Positions 28,015 to 37,890 of a DNA stretch of 64,000 nucleotides are shown here, in pieces. The notes under the pieces were generated by a model. It was not told where the DNA came from, did not search any database, and was given only the letters and a program-made list of their open reading frames with translations. The position numbers were made by a program, and so were the translations under genes. The stretch is taken from contig NZ_FPBV01000001.1 in NCBI RefSeq assembly GCF_900116805.1, positions 248,001-312,000 on the forward strand. The letters run 5' to 3'. This stretch comes from Paenalicyclobacillus macrosporangiidus. GTDB taxonomy: Bacteria; Bacillota; Bacilli; Alicyclobacillales; Alicyclobacillaceae. How positions within the stretch are numbered: position 1 is the stretch's first letter; each line of letters starts with the position of its first letter.

Positions 28015-29208
28015 TCACGGCTGAGGATGCAGGTGCTTCGGAAGCGCCGCCCGAAGGATCTCATCCACCTGTTCGACGCGCGCCTCCCAGGAATTGCTTT
28101 GAACGAAGGCCTGCCGTTTCGCGTCATCGCAGCGGCGGGCGCCGGCGAGGACCTGGCGGAGCATCTCCAGCCCTTCCGCGGGGGTGCGTGCGACCCAGAC
28201 GTAATCGGACAGCTTGTCGATCTCGTCGGTCGACGTCGCCACGACTTCCTTGCCCGCGGCCAGGTACTCGAACACCTTGATGGGGTTCACGCTCCGGGTG
28301 AGATCGGTGTTCACGAAGGACACCAGGGCCGCCTGGCACCCGGCCAGATACTGCGGCAGTTCCCGGTATGGTTGCAGGCCGAGGAAGTGCACGTTCGGCA
28401 GGGCGGACAGCATCGACACGTCTGTCTCCACAGGGCCAATCATGACGAACTGCACGTCCGGCAAACCTTCTGCCAGGGTGCGCAGGAACCCGTAATCGAC
28501 CCAGTGGCCGAACCCCCCGATGAGGGCGACGCGCGGGCGGGGGATTCCGGCGAGGCGCGGGTGCTCGGGGACGGACGCGGCCGCGGCGAAGTGACGCACT
28601 TCGGCGGCGTTGGGCACCAGTCGCACGTCCGGGTGCAGCGCGCGCATGCGTTCGGCCAGGGCGTCGGCGGTGGCGATCACGGTGCGCGAGACAGCCGCGA
28701 GATCGGCCTCCATCCGGTCGACCACCTCCGGCCGGACGAGGCCGGAGAAGCCGGCGTGCAGATCGACGCAGTCGTACACCACCGCCGCCGGGTGCAGGGC
28801 GGGCACGAGGTCCACCGAATTGGGCAACTGGGGCAGCAGCACGTACGGACCGGGCGCTGCGTGTGCAATCTGGCGGGCCAGCAGCGCCTGGTTCCACCGG
28901 TTGACCGTCCGGTACATGTTCAGGAAGGGCAGGCAGGCGAACGGGTTGAGCACGCGCAGGCGCCCCGTTCGGCCCGTCCGAACCTCCGCGCCGTGCGTGT
29001 CGTCGAGCGGGACTTCCGTCACGGGGACGGCCGGAATGAGGCGATTCCACAGCGCCGGGTTTTTCAACGGCGCAAGCAGGGTGACGGGGGCGCCTGCGAA
29101 CAACACGTCCCAACCGCGGGCCGCCAGGCCGCGCGCGAAGTGATGCGGGCGGGCGGTGGTGCCGTCCCAGGGGACGGCGGCGGTGATGACGACAGTCGCG
29201 CTTCCCAT
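28015..29208 (-). CDS. Family 1-type glycosyltransferase (TuaH-like)
   Basis: The 397-residue protein is a GT-B glycosyltransferase: N-terminal Rossmann part with P-W-D-G-T-T-A-R-P-H-H-F-A-R-G-L-A, Y-D-C-V-D near residue 146, and the C-terminal nucleotide-sugar domain with I-G-G-F-G-H-W-V-D-Y near residue 231 and P-I-K-V-F-E-Y-L-A-A-G-K-E-V-V-A near residue 323. It should transfer a sugar onto a lipid or cell-surface acceptor in the cytoplasm. It is the last gene of a three-gene minus-strand operon, 12 bases after the CDP-alcohol phosphotransferase. Confidence 0.85.
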   Translation of the reverse strand: MGSATVVITAAVPWDGTTARPHHFARGLAARGWDVLFAGAPVTLLAPLKNPALWNRLIPAVPVTEVPLDDTHGAEVRTGRTGRLRVLNPFACLPFLNMYRTVNRWNQALLARQIAHAAPGPYVLLPQLPNSVDLVPALHPAAVVYDCVDLHAGFSGLVRPEVVDRMEADLAAVSRTVIATADALAERMRALHPDVRLVPNAAEVRHFAAAASVPEHPRLAGIPRPRVALIGGFGHWVDYGFLRTLAEGLPDVQFVMIGPVETDVSMLSALPNVHFLGLQPYRELPQYLAGCQAALVSFVNTDLTRSVNPIKVFEYLAAGKEVVATSTDEIDKLSDYVWVARTPAEGLEMLRQVLAGARRCDDAKRQAFVQSNSWEARVEQVDEILRAALPKHLHPQP

Positions 29209-29220
29209 ATCGACACCCTC

Positions 29221-29979
29221 TCAGGATGGTTGTGGCGGATTCGCGGTGGCGTGGCGATGCTTGATGAACTGCACCAGCGGCCGGTACACCGCCATCAGGA
29301 GACCGAGCACCGAGACGAAGACGAAGAACGAGTACACCCAGCCGAAGGCCAGAAACACCAACTGGGCGAAGTACTGCTCGCCGATGATGAAGCCGCGGAA
29401 CGGGACGAGGGCCCGCCAGCGGCGCATCTTCTGGAACGCGTCGTCCGCGCCGGGGGCGGGTTCCGCCTCCACCGGCACGCCGTTCTCATTCACCTGGAGA
29501 ACGCGTCCCTTCACGCGGAACATCTCAATCTGGCCGAGGTATTCGAGGAGGTACAGCGCGAACAGGGCCACCATCGCCCACGGCCAGATGCGGCCGCCCT
29601 CCGGGTGCACCCGCACGTAGCCCCAGGCGAGGCTGAAGTACAGGGCGAATTCCTTGACCCGGTCGGCCACCTGGTCGAGCCAGCCCCCGATGGGGGAGTA
29701 TTGCTGCCGGTAGCGGGCGAGCTGTCCGTCGGCGCAATCGAGCACGTAGGACACCTGGACCAGGATGAGGCCGGTGACAATCGCCGCGCGATCGCCCCGC
29801 GCGTAAAACAGGCATCCCACCAGCGCCAACAGCAGGGACCCCAACGTCAGCGCGTTGGGCGTCACCCGCGTGTTGCGGATCAGATACACGAGCCGCAGAG
29901 AGAACGGGTAGTACAGATAGTTGGTCCAGATGTCCACGGGCCGTTTGGCACAGGCGTTGATCTTCCGGAACTCACTCAT
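29221..29979 (-). CDS. CDP-alcohol phosphatidyltransferase family membrane enzyme
   Basis: The 252-residue protein has the family signature D-G-x-x-A-R-x(8)-G-x-x-x-D-x-x-x-D (D-C-A-D-G-Q-L-A-R ... G-G-W-L-D-Q-V-A-D near residues 81-105) and about six membrane segments. Such enzymes displace CMP from a CDP-alcohol and join the phospho-alcohol to a second alcohol, giving phospholipids or soluble phosphodiesters. Its start overlaps the upstream nucleotidyltransferase by eight bases. That neighbour may make its CDP-alcohol substrate. Confidence 0.85.
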   Translation of the reverse strand: MSEFRKINACAKRPVDIWTNYLYYPFSLRLVYLIRNTRVTPNALTLGSLLLALVGCLFYARGDRAAIVTGLILVQVSYVLDCADGQLARYRQQYSPIGGWLDQVADRVKEFALYFSLAWGYVRVHPEGGRIWPWAMVALFALYLLEYLGQIEMFRVKGRVLQVNENGVPVEAEPAPGADDAFQKMRRWRALVPFRGFIIGEQYFAQLVFLAFGWVYSFFVFVSVLGLLMAVYRPLVQFIKHRHATANPPQPS

Positions 29980-30730
29980 CCGCGCCGACCGTCCTGAACG
30001 TACGCAGGACCTCCCGCACCGCGTACTCGTAGTCCTCCGGGAAATCCACCTCGACGCACGGCAGGCCGGAGATGTCCACCGCGGTCAGGCCGGTCTTGTC
30101 CGGCATCACGTCGAGGGCGTGTTCGAAGAACTTCATCTCGTTGCCGGGGACCGCCTCGTGCAGCACGGAGGCGCGGAACCGGCCGGCAAAGGCGCCGCTG
30201 AACTTCGCCACGCCGATGAATTCGCCAAAGCATGCGTCCGGGTTGAGGTGTTTGCCGATGGCGGTCACCTGTCCGCCTTCCACCAATACCTTGACCTCTT
30301 CCTCGCGGCACTGTTTACGGTCCACCGCGAGAAAACCGCCCTCCTCGCAAGGGGAAAGCCGGCGCAGAATCTGTTCGTCGAAGACCACGTCCGCGTTGAG
30401 ATAGTAAAAATCACCGTCGTACGCCTCGAGGGCGCGCCGCAGGGAAAAGAGCGTGTTCGTGTGCCGGTATGCGTCATTGATCACGTAGGTCACCCGCATC
30501 GCGGGATGATGCTCGGCCACGTGCGCCTGTATCATCTCCCGGCGGTAGCCGACGACCAAGGTCACGTCGCGGACCCCGATGGCCGCCAACGACTCGAGCT
30601 GCCAGTCGAGGATGGTCTTCGGTCCCATGGGTAACAGGCACTTGGGCCGGTCGTCCGTGAGCGGACGCAGGCGAGCCGACTGTCCGGCCGCCAGGATGAC
30701 GGCGCGGATAGGCGTCATGGAGGAAGCCAT
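29972..30730 (-). CDS. Sugar-phosphate / alcohol-phosphate nucleotidyltransferase
   Basis: The 252-residue protein begins with the nucleotidyltransferase signature A-V-I-L-A-A-G-Q-S-A-R-L-R-P-L-T-D-D-R-P-K-C-L near residue 11 and has V-V-G-Y-R-R-E near residue 59 and the metal-binding L-N-A-D-V-V near residue 115. The style resembles LicC-like or inositol-phosphate cytidylyltransferases, which charge a phospho-alcohol with CMP. The start at 30730 follows AAAGGGG with good spacing. It is the first gene of the operon with the CDP-alcohol phosphotransferase and glycosyltransferase. Confidence 0.85.
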   Translation of the reverse strand: MASSMTPIRAVILAAGQSARLRPLTDDRPKCLLPMGPKTILDWQLESLAAIGVRDVTLVVGYRREMIQAHVAEHHPAMRVTYVINDAYRHTNTLFSLRRALEAYDGDFYYLNADVVFDEQILRRLSPCEEGGFLAVDRKQCREEEVKVLVEGGQVTAIGKHLNPDACFGEFIGVAKFSGAFAGRFRASVLHEAVPGNEMKFFEHALDVMPDKTGLTAVDISGLPCVEVDFPEDYEYAVREVLRTFRTVGADE

Positions 30731-30823
30731 GAAGGAAACCCCTTTTCAGACTGACATCTTTCTTATTTAAACCAATCCTCGTCCATGGCGTCAAGCAAAC
30801 GGGGGTTGCTGGAGATCTCGCAA

Positions 30824-30852
30824 TTGACAGACGTCGGGGCCGGTGGTATATT
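30824..30852 (+). promoter_or_regulatory. Sigma-A promoter of the SAM riboswitch / metYX operon
   Basis: TTGACA (30824-30829) and TATATT (30847-30852) with a 17-base spacer make a near-consensus vegetative promoter, about 80 bases upstream of the riboswitch. Confidence 0.75.
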
Positions 30853-30860
30853 ACCGCTAA

Positions 30861-32489
<1,629 letters not shown>

Positions 32490-32524
32490 ACGGACGGAAT
32501 TTCGGAGGCGGGGAGGTGCGGTGT

Positions 32525-33703
32525 ATGGCGGAAACGCTCCAGGTCCGTCGCACGACCGGCTCGGCCGCCCTGCAGTGGGCGGCCCTCAGCACCGGTCAAC
32601 GGCCGGATACAGAGGCTGGGCAGCACGCCTGCGGGTGGTTCCACCTGGACGACGTCGTGTTCGAGTGCGGGGCGCTGCTGCCGCGCGTGCGGGTGTACTT
32701 CGAGACGTGGGGACGCCTCAACGCGGCAGCGGACAACGCCGTCGTCGTCTGCCACGCCCTGACCGGGGATGCCCACGCCGCCGACGGCGGCGGGCGCCCC
32801 GGCTGGTGGTCCGGCCTGATTGGCCCGGGGCGGGCCATCGACACGAATCGGTACTTCGTGATTGCGAGCAACGTCATCGGCGGGTGCGCGGGATCGACCG
32901 GGCCGAGCGATCTGGCGGAGGACGGCCGGCCCTACGCAATGCGATTCCCCGCGGTAACTGTGCGTGACATGGTCGCGGTGCAGATGCGGTTGCTCGACGC
33001 GCTCGGCGTGCGGGAATTGGCGCTCGTCATCGGGGGATCGCTCGGCGGGATGCAGGCCTGGGAATGGGCGGTCATGGCCTCCGGGCGGGTCCGGCACACC
33101 ATCGCCATCGCGGCGCACCCCGCCTTCCCGCCGCTCGGCATCGGGTACAATGAAGCGATGCGCATGGCCATCATGGCGGATGCGGATTGGCAGAACGGGG
33201 AGTACTACGGGACGGGGCGGACGCCGCAGGCGGGGCTCGCGGCGGCGCGCGCCATCGGGATGCTGACGTACCGCACGGACCTGCTGTTCGAGGAGCGGTT
33301 TGGCCGCCGCACGGCCGAAGCGGGGGACGGCGCGCCGGCGTCGCCCCGCTTCGCGGTGGAATCCTACCTGCGGCACCAGGGCGACAAACTGAACCGGCGC
33401 TTCGATGCCAACAGCTACCTGTACCTCACGCGCGCCATGGACAGCCACGACATCGGCCGGGGCCGCGGGGGGATGGAGGCCGCCCTGCGCCAGGTGCGGG
33501 GCCGGCTGACGGTCATCGGGATCGACACGGATTATCTGTACGCGCCCCGGGACCTGCGGCGAGCGGCGCGCCTGGCCGCCGATTGCGGGGTGGCGAGCAG
33601 CTACCGGGAGCTGTCTTCCAAGTACGGCCACGACGCCTTCCTGATTGAATTCGAACCGCTCTCCCGGATGGTGGAGGAGGCGCTGCGCGAACCGGTTCGG
33701 TGA
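32525..33703 (+). CDS. metX: Homoserine O-acetyltransferase
   Basis: The enzyme acetylates homoserine, providing the substrate of the preceding gene product. The 392-residue alpha/beta-hydrolase has the nucleophile elbow G-G-S172-L-G-G-M-Q, an early C-H-A-L-T-G-D-A-H-A pattern, S-N-V-I-G-G-C-A-G-S-T-G-P near residue 117, and the catalytic His369 in Y-G-H-D-A-F-L. An Asp in I-G-I-D-T-D near residue 338 completes the triad. ATG 32525 follows GGAGG (32511-32515); GTG 32516 is too close to it. It is second in the metY-metX operon. Confidence 0.93.
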   Translation: MAETLQVRRTTGSAALQWAALSTGQRPDTEAGQHACGWFHLDDVVFECGALLPRVRVYFETWGRLNAAADNAVVVCHALTGDAHAADGGGRPGWWSGLIGPGRAIDTNRYFVIASNVIGGCAGSTGPSDLAEDGRPYAMRFPAVTVRDMVAVQMRLLDALGVRELALVIGGSLGGMQAWEWAVMASGRVRHTIAIAAHPAFPPLGIGYNEAMRMAIMADADWQNGEYYGTGRTPQAGLAAARAIGMLTYRTDLLFEERFGRRTAEAGDGAPASPRFAVESYLRHQGDKLNRRFDANSYLYLTRAMDSHDIGRGRGGMEAALRQVRGRLTVIGIDTDYLYAPRDLRRAARLAADCGVASSYRELSSKYGHDAFLIEFEPLSRMVEEALREPVR

Positions 33704-33706
33704 GGC

Positions 33707-34117
33707 TCAGGGCTGGCTGTTGCCGGGCTGCTCCTGTACCAGGACGAGGTAGCCGGACTGGCCGTCGGTGTTGACGTGGATGCGTTCGGCCCGATACCAG
33801 GTGCCGTCGAGCTGCACCCGGCCGCCCGCCTGGTAGTCGGTCCCTTCCGGGCCCTGGGTGGGCGGGCCCTCGGCGGGGAACTCGTCCACCACGCGCCGGG
33901 CCTGCGAGACCTGGACGACGTACGTCTGCCCGCCGCGCTTGGCCAGGTTCCAGTGTTCCTCCGGGGTGTCGGCCGGGGTCATGGTGACCGGAATCTGCAC
34001 GGTCACGCCCTGGTGGCGGGCTTCCGGCGGCATCGCCAGACTGGGCGGCCCGCCGCGGCGGAAGAAGAGGAGGGCCGCCACCGCCAGGGCGACGAGGATC
34101 CAGTGGGTTCGTTTCAC
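33707..34117 (-). CDS. Uncharacterised membrane-anchored protein, 136 residues
   Basis: A membrane segment (W-I-L-V-A-L-A-V-A-A-L-L-F-F) lies at residues 5-18 and the rest is a soluble, probably extracytoplasmic domain with strands such as V-T-V-Q-I-P-V-T-M and Y-L-V-L-V-Q-E. No family was recognised. GTG 34117 is chosen because AGGAGGG lies properly upstream; an ATG at 34123 abuts the ribosome site directly. It is 32 bases downstream of the lipoprotein cyclophilin gene and probably cotranscribed. Its stop lies three bases from the convergent metX stop. Confidence 0.65.
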   Translation of the reverse strand: MKRTHWILVALAVAALLFFRRGGPPSLAMPPEARHQGVTVQIPVTMTPADTPEEHWNLAKRGGQTYVVQVSQARRVVDEFPAEGPPTQGPEGTDYQAGGRVQLDGTWYRAERIHVNTDGQSGYLVLVQEQPGNSQP

Positions 34118-34149
34118 AGACATCCCTCCTGCGGGCGCCGGTTTCCAGA

Positions 34150-34839
34150 TCAATGGACCTGGATGTCGATGGTCTGGATGACGGCGTCCTTCGTCGGGAA
34201 GCTCTGTTCGCCGGTCATCGGGTTGGTGGTTACGGGGATGGCGGCGATCTTCTGCACCACGTCCATGCCGCTCGTCACCTGTCCGAACTGGGTGTAGTTC
34301 GGGTTTTGATCCAGGGACTTAGCGTCCGGGCCGGTGCAGATGAAGAACTGGCTCCCGTTGGTGTTCGGCCCGGCGTTGGCCATGGCGACAATTCCCGGCG
34401 CGTACGAGTGTTTGGGCGGCAACTCGTCGGCGAACTGGTAACCCGGGCCGCCGGTGCCGTTGTTGAGCGGATCTCCCGTCTGAATCATGAACGGCTGAAT
34501 GATGCGGAAGAACTTGTCATTGTCGTAAAAGTGGTGTTCGCACAGGAACACGAAGTTGTTCACGGTTCGAGGGCTCTCTTTGGCGAAGAGGGAGACGGTG
34601 AAATCCCCGTAGTTGGTGTGGAACACCGCGTCATACTGCTTGGCGGGGTCAATCTGCATCGCCGGCGGCTGGGACCACTGGGGTTTGCCGGCCGCGGTCC
34701 CGGTGGAACCGTTGCCTTCACTGGCCGTGTTGCCGGCCGAACCGTTGCCTGCATTGGCCGCGTTGCCGGCCGAACCGCAGCCGACGAGGCCGAGGAACAA
34801 CAGCGCCGCAGCGCCCATGCGCCATTTCGGATGAAGCAT
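34150..34839 (-). CDS. Peptidyl-prolyl isomerase, cyclophilin type, lipoprotein
   Basis: The 229-residue protein catalyses Pro cis-trans isomerisation outside the cell. It starts with a lipoprotein signal ending in the lipobox L-V-G-C near residue 21, followed by an Asn/Gly/Ser/Ala-rich repeat linker (N-G-S-A-G-N units) and a cyclophilin domain with F-R-I-I-Q-P-F-M-I-Q-T-G-D near residue 112 and G-S-Q-F-F-I-C near residue 163. ATG 34839 is set by AGGAGGG seven bases upstream; TTG 34845 is a poorer alternative. Confidence 0.9.
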   Translation of the reverse strand: MLHPKWRMGAAALLFLGLVGCGSAGNAANAGNGSAGNTASEGNGSTGTAAGKPQWSQPPAMQIDPAKQYDAVFHTNYGDFTVSLFAKESPRTVNNFVFLCEHHFYDNDKFFRIIQPFMIQTGDPLNNGTGGPGYQFADELPPKHSYAPGIVAMANAGPNTNGSQFFICTGPDAKSLDQNPNYTQFGQVTSGMDVVQKIAAIPVTTNPMTGEQSFPTKDAVIQTIDIQVH

Positions 34840-35181
34840 GCTCAATCCCTCCTGTCGGTCGCCTGACGCGCGACATCCCCTTTTTGCATTCCAGGCCGGT
34901 GGAACGACTCCTGCCGCTCCGGGGAAAATGTGCGGATTTTTTCACAGGCCAGGCAGGAATGTCGAATGGTGTCGCGAATGTAACCATAGGATTCAATGAA
35001 ACCGCTTCCCGGGGGAACGGGTGTCTCCGCGACCAGCCGACCGGTCGGTTGATTGGTGCCCCGGTGGCGGCCGGGGGAATTCGGTTCGGGTCGTGCAAGC
35101 GTCGTCCATCGTGATCGTCGGTTTGGCAAAATGGGAATGCGGGTATGTTTGCCTGGATCCTGTCCCGGAGGCGCATGAATC
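34840..35181. other. Divergent intergenic region between cyclophilin and acyl-CoA synthetase genes
   Basis: No gene is seen in 342 bases. A weak promoter-like pair TTGGCA (35123-35128) and TATGTT (35144-35149), spacer 15, points to the acyl-CoA synthetase. Several short G+C palindromes such as ACCGGT-containing CCGACCGGTCGG (35036-35047) are present, without a clear operator. Confidence 0.35.
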
Positions 35182-36993
35182 ATGCAGGAAGCGCGAAACT
35201 TGCTGGAAATGCTCCACACGTCGGTGGAACGGTACGGAGAGCGCACCGCGCTGTGGGATCCGCTGCAAGACGGCAGCTACGCCACGTGGACGTACGAACA
35301 ACTGTGGCGGGACATCCACCGCGTGGCGTCCCGCTTGGCGGAATGCGGGGTGGGGCGGGGCGATTACGTCGGTCTCATTGCCAACACGCGGGCCTGGTGG
35401 CCGATTGCGGACTTCGCCATCATGAGCCTCGGCGCGCACACGGTGCCCGTGTATCCCAGCGTCCCGTCCAACCAGGCGCAGTTCATCCTGGCGCACGCCG
35501 GCGTGCGCGCGGTGTTCGTGGAGAACGCCGAACAGTTGGACAAGGTGGTGGCCGAGCAGGCCCAACTGCCCGCACTGGAGTTCGTCGTGGTGCTCGACGA
35601 GGTCGCCGACGGGCCGCTGGACAGGGCGCGGGCGTTTTGGCCGGTGTACCGGCTGCGCGACTGGCTGCGCGGGCGCGCGGGCCTGCGGGAGGCCGAGTGG
35701 GAAGCGCATTGGCGCGCCCTGGGGCCGGAGCACGTGGCGACCATCGTGTACACGTCCGGCACCACCGGGTTTCCAAAAGGGGTTCAGCTCACCCATGGCA
35801 ACCTGGTGGCCAACGTGGAGGGCATCCGGCAGGTGGTGCGCCTCCGTCCCGAGGATCGATCCCTCTCCTACCTGCCCCTGTCCCACATCTTCGAGCGCAC
35901 CGCGGGGCAGTTCGTCCCGTTGCAGGCGGGCGCGTCCATCGCGTACTCGCGCGGGATGAAGTACATCACGGAGGATTTTGTGCGCATGCCGCCGACGGTG
36001 TTCACGACGGTGCCGCGGCTGCTCGAGAAGGTGTACGAGGCGGTGCAGGCCCGGGTCCAGGCCGCCCGTGGGCTGCAACGGCGGATGATGGAGCGGGCGC
36101 TGGCCGTGGGAACGGCGGCGCGCGTCGACGGCCGGCCGGTGCCGGCGTGGGAGCTGGCGCTGTACGACCGGCTGGTGCTGCGCAAGGTCCGCCGGGCGTT
36201 GGGGGGCAGGCTTCGGGCCGTGATTGTCGGGGGGGCGCCGATGCCCTTGTACGTGGGCCGCTTCTTCACCGCCATCGGCGTCCCGGTGGCGGAAGGATAC
36301 GGGATGACGGAGACCTCGCCGGTGGTGAGCGCCAATTTTCCGGAACGACCCCGGCTCGGCACGGCGGGCAAGGTGCTGCCGAATCTCGAGGTGCGCATTG
36401 CGGAAGACGGCGAGGTGCTGGTGCGGGGGCCGAGCGTGACGCCCGGGTATCTGCACAACGAGGAGGCCACGCGAGAGGCCATGGACGCCGACGGCTGGCT
36501 GCACACCGGAGACATCGGGGAACTGTCGGAAGACGGATACCTGCGCATCACCGACCGCAAGAAGAACCTGCTGGTGCTCTCGACCGGCAAGAAGGTCACG
36601 CCTGCGCCCATCGAGGGGGCCATCGTGCAGAACCCGTACATTGACCAGGCGATGCTCATCGGGGCGGGATACAAGTACGTCAGCGTGATCGTCGTGCCCA
36701 ATGAGGAGGCGGTCGGCCGGTGGCTGGCGCAGCGGGGGCGGCCCTTACCGCGCGCGCAGTGGTCCCACGACGCCGAGCTGGCGGATTTCCTGCTCGCCCA
36801 GGTGACGGAGGCCACGGCCGCATTCGCCCCGTTCGAGCAGCCGAAAAAGGTGTTGGTGGCGCGGGAACCGTTTACGTTGGAGAACGAACTGCTGACGCCG
36901 ACGTTGAAAATTCGCACGCGCCACGTGTTGGCGTTGTACGCGAAGGAGATTGAAGCGTTGTACGGCGAGGCGAAGGAGACATCCCCCGCGTGA
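35182..36993 (+). CDS. Long-chain fatty acid-CoA ligase (AMP-forming)
   Basis: The 603-residue protein activates long-chain fatty acids to acyl-CoA. It has V-Y-T-S-G-T-T-G-F-P-K-G-V near residue 190, L-P-L-S-H-I-F-E-R near residue 231, E-G-Y-G-M-T-E-T-S-P-V-V near residue 371, H-T-G-D-I-G near residue 440 and D-R-K-K-N-L-L-V-L-S-T-G-K-K-V-T-P near residue 460. The last pattern and L-S-H-I-F-E-R are typical of the long-chain (FAA1/FadD15) branch. It is membrane-associated in many relatives, but no membrane segment is obvious. It stands alone, followed by a hairpin. Confidence 0.9.
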   Translation: MQEARNLLEMLHTSVERYGERTALWDPLQDGSYATWTYEQLWRDIHRVASRLAECGVGRGDYVGLIANTRAWWPIADFAIMSLGAHTVPVYPSVPSNQAQFILAHAGVRAVFVENAEQLDKVVAEQAQLPALEFVVVLDEVADGPLDRARAFWPVYRLRDWLRGRAGLREAEWEAHWRALGPEHVATIVYTSGTTGFPKGVQLTHGNLVANVEGIRQVVRLRPEDRSLSYLPLSHIFERTAGQFVPLQAGASIAYSRGMKYITEDFVRMPPTVFTTVPRLLEKVYEAVQARVQAARGLQRRMMERALAVGTAARVDGRPVPAWELALYDRLVLRKVRRALGGRLRAVIVGGAPMPLYVGRFFTAIGVPVAEGYGMTETSPVVSANFPERPRLGTAGKVLPNLEVRIAEDGEVLVRGPSVTPGYLHNEEATREAMDADGWLHTGDIGELSEDGYLRITDRKKNLLVLSTGKKVTPAPIEGAIVQNPYIDQAMLIGAGYKYVSVIVVPNEEAVGRWLAQRGRPLPRAQWSHDAELADFLLAQVTEATAAFAPFEQPKKVLVAREPFTLENELLTPTLKIRTRHVLALYAKEIEALYGEAKETSPA

Positions 36994-37018
36994 CACGGAG
37001 GCGGGGCATGGGAGCGGC

Positions 37019-37042
37019 GGCCGGATCGTACCAGATCCGGCC
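37019..37042. terminator. Hairpin between convergent fatty acid-CoA ligase and folE
   Basis: GGCCGGATC (37019-37027) pairs perfectly with GATCCGGCC (37034-37042). It lies between two convergent genes and may stop transcription from either side; only ATTTCC follows on the plus strand. Confidence 0.5.
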
Positions 37043-37065
37043 ATTTCCATCTTCCATGCAACGGT

Positions 37066-37665
37066 TCAGCCGCGGCCGATCATCTGCAGGAACTCGCGCC
37101 GCAGATCCGCGTTGTGCTGGTACTCGCCGCGGGTCGCGACGGTGATGGTGCGCGACCCGGGCTTGCGGATCCCGCGTGCGCACATGCACGTGTGTTCCGC
37201 GTCAATCAACGCCATCACGCCGTGGGGCTTCAGCACCCGGTCGATGGTGTCGACAATCTGCTCCGTCATGCGCTCCTGGACCTGCAGCCTTCGGGCGAAG
37301 ACGTCCACCAGCCGCGCAATCTTGCTGATTCCGACGATGGTCTGCGACGGAAGGTAGGCGACATGTGCCTTGCCGAAGAACGGCACCATGTGGTGCTCGC
37401 ACAGGCTGTAGAAGGTGATATCGGAGACAATCACCGGGCCCTGCGCCGTCTCGTCAAACGTCGCGCTGAGCACGCTCTCCGGGTCCATGCGCATGCCGCC
37501 GAGCATCTCTTCGTACATCTTGGCCACCCGCAGGGGCGTATCCACGAGGCCGTCACGGGTGGTGTCTTCGCCGAGTAACCGGAGGATCTCCCGCACGTGC
37601 TCGGCGATCTGATCCCGCTCGTGCACCGGCGCCGGGATGACCTGCTGGTTCGTTTCTGTCCGCAT
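37066..37665 (-). CDS. folE: GTP cyclohydrolase I
   Basis: The enzyme converts GTP to dihydroneopterin triphosphate, the first step of folate synthesis. The 199-residue protein has the family signature S-L-C-E-H-H-M-V-P-F-F-G near residue 87, G-I-S-K-I-A-R near residue 113, R-L-Q-V-Q-E-R-M-T near residue 126 and the zinc-binding A-E-H-T-C-M-C-A-R-G near residue 157. Length and motifs are complete. It is divergent from pcrA; folB is 10 kb away at 48315. Confidence 0.96.
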   Translation of the reverse strand: MRTETNQQVIPAPVHERDQIAEHVREILRLLGEDTTRDGLVDTPLRVAKMYEEMLGGMRMDPESVLSATFDETAQGPVIVSDITFYSLCEHHMVPFFGKAHVAYLPSQTIVGISKIARLVDVFARRLQVQERMTEQIVDTIDRVLKPHGVMALIDAEHTCMCARGIRKPGSRTITVATRGEYQHNADLRREFLQMIGRG

Positions 37666-37890
37666 CGGTGACCTCCTCCACCGCCGTCAGCGGGCGATGA
37701 TACTTACGATGATGAACGTTTTTTGCCGGGTTGGCAAGCTCGTCCGCCCGGTTGCCCGCCCATCCCGCCTCCGGGGGTGCCCCATCGCGCTTGACCGTTC
37801 GTCCTGGCCGGCAGTATGCTGGACGTCTGTCGGCGTTCCATTTCACAACGCATCGTGCGGACACCCACAAGCGAGAGGAGCGAAGACCGG

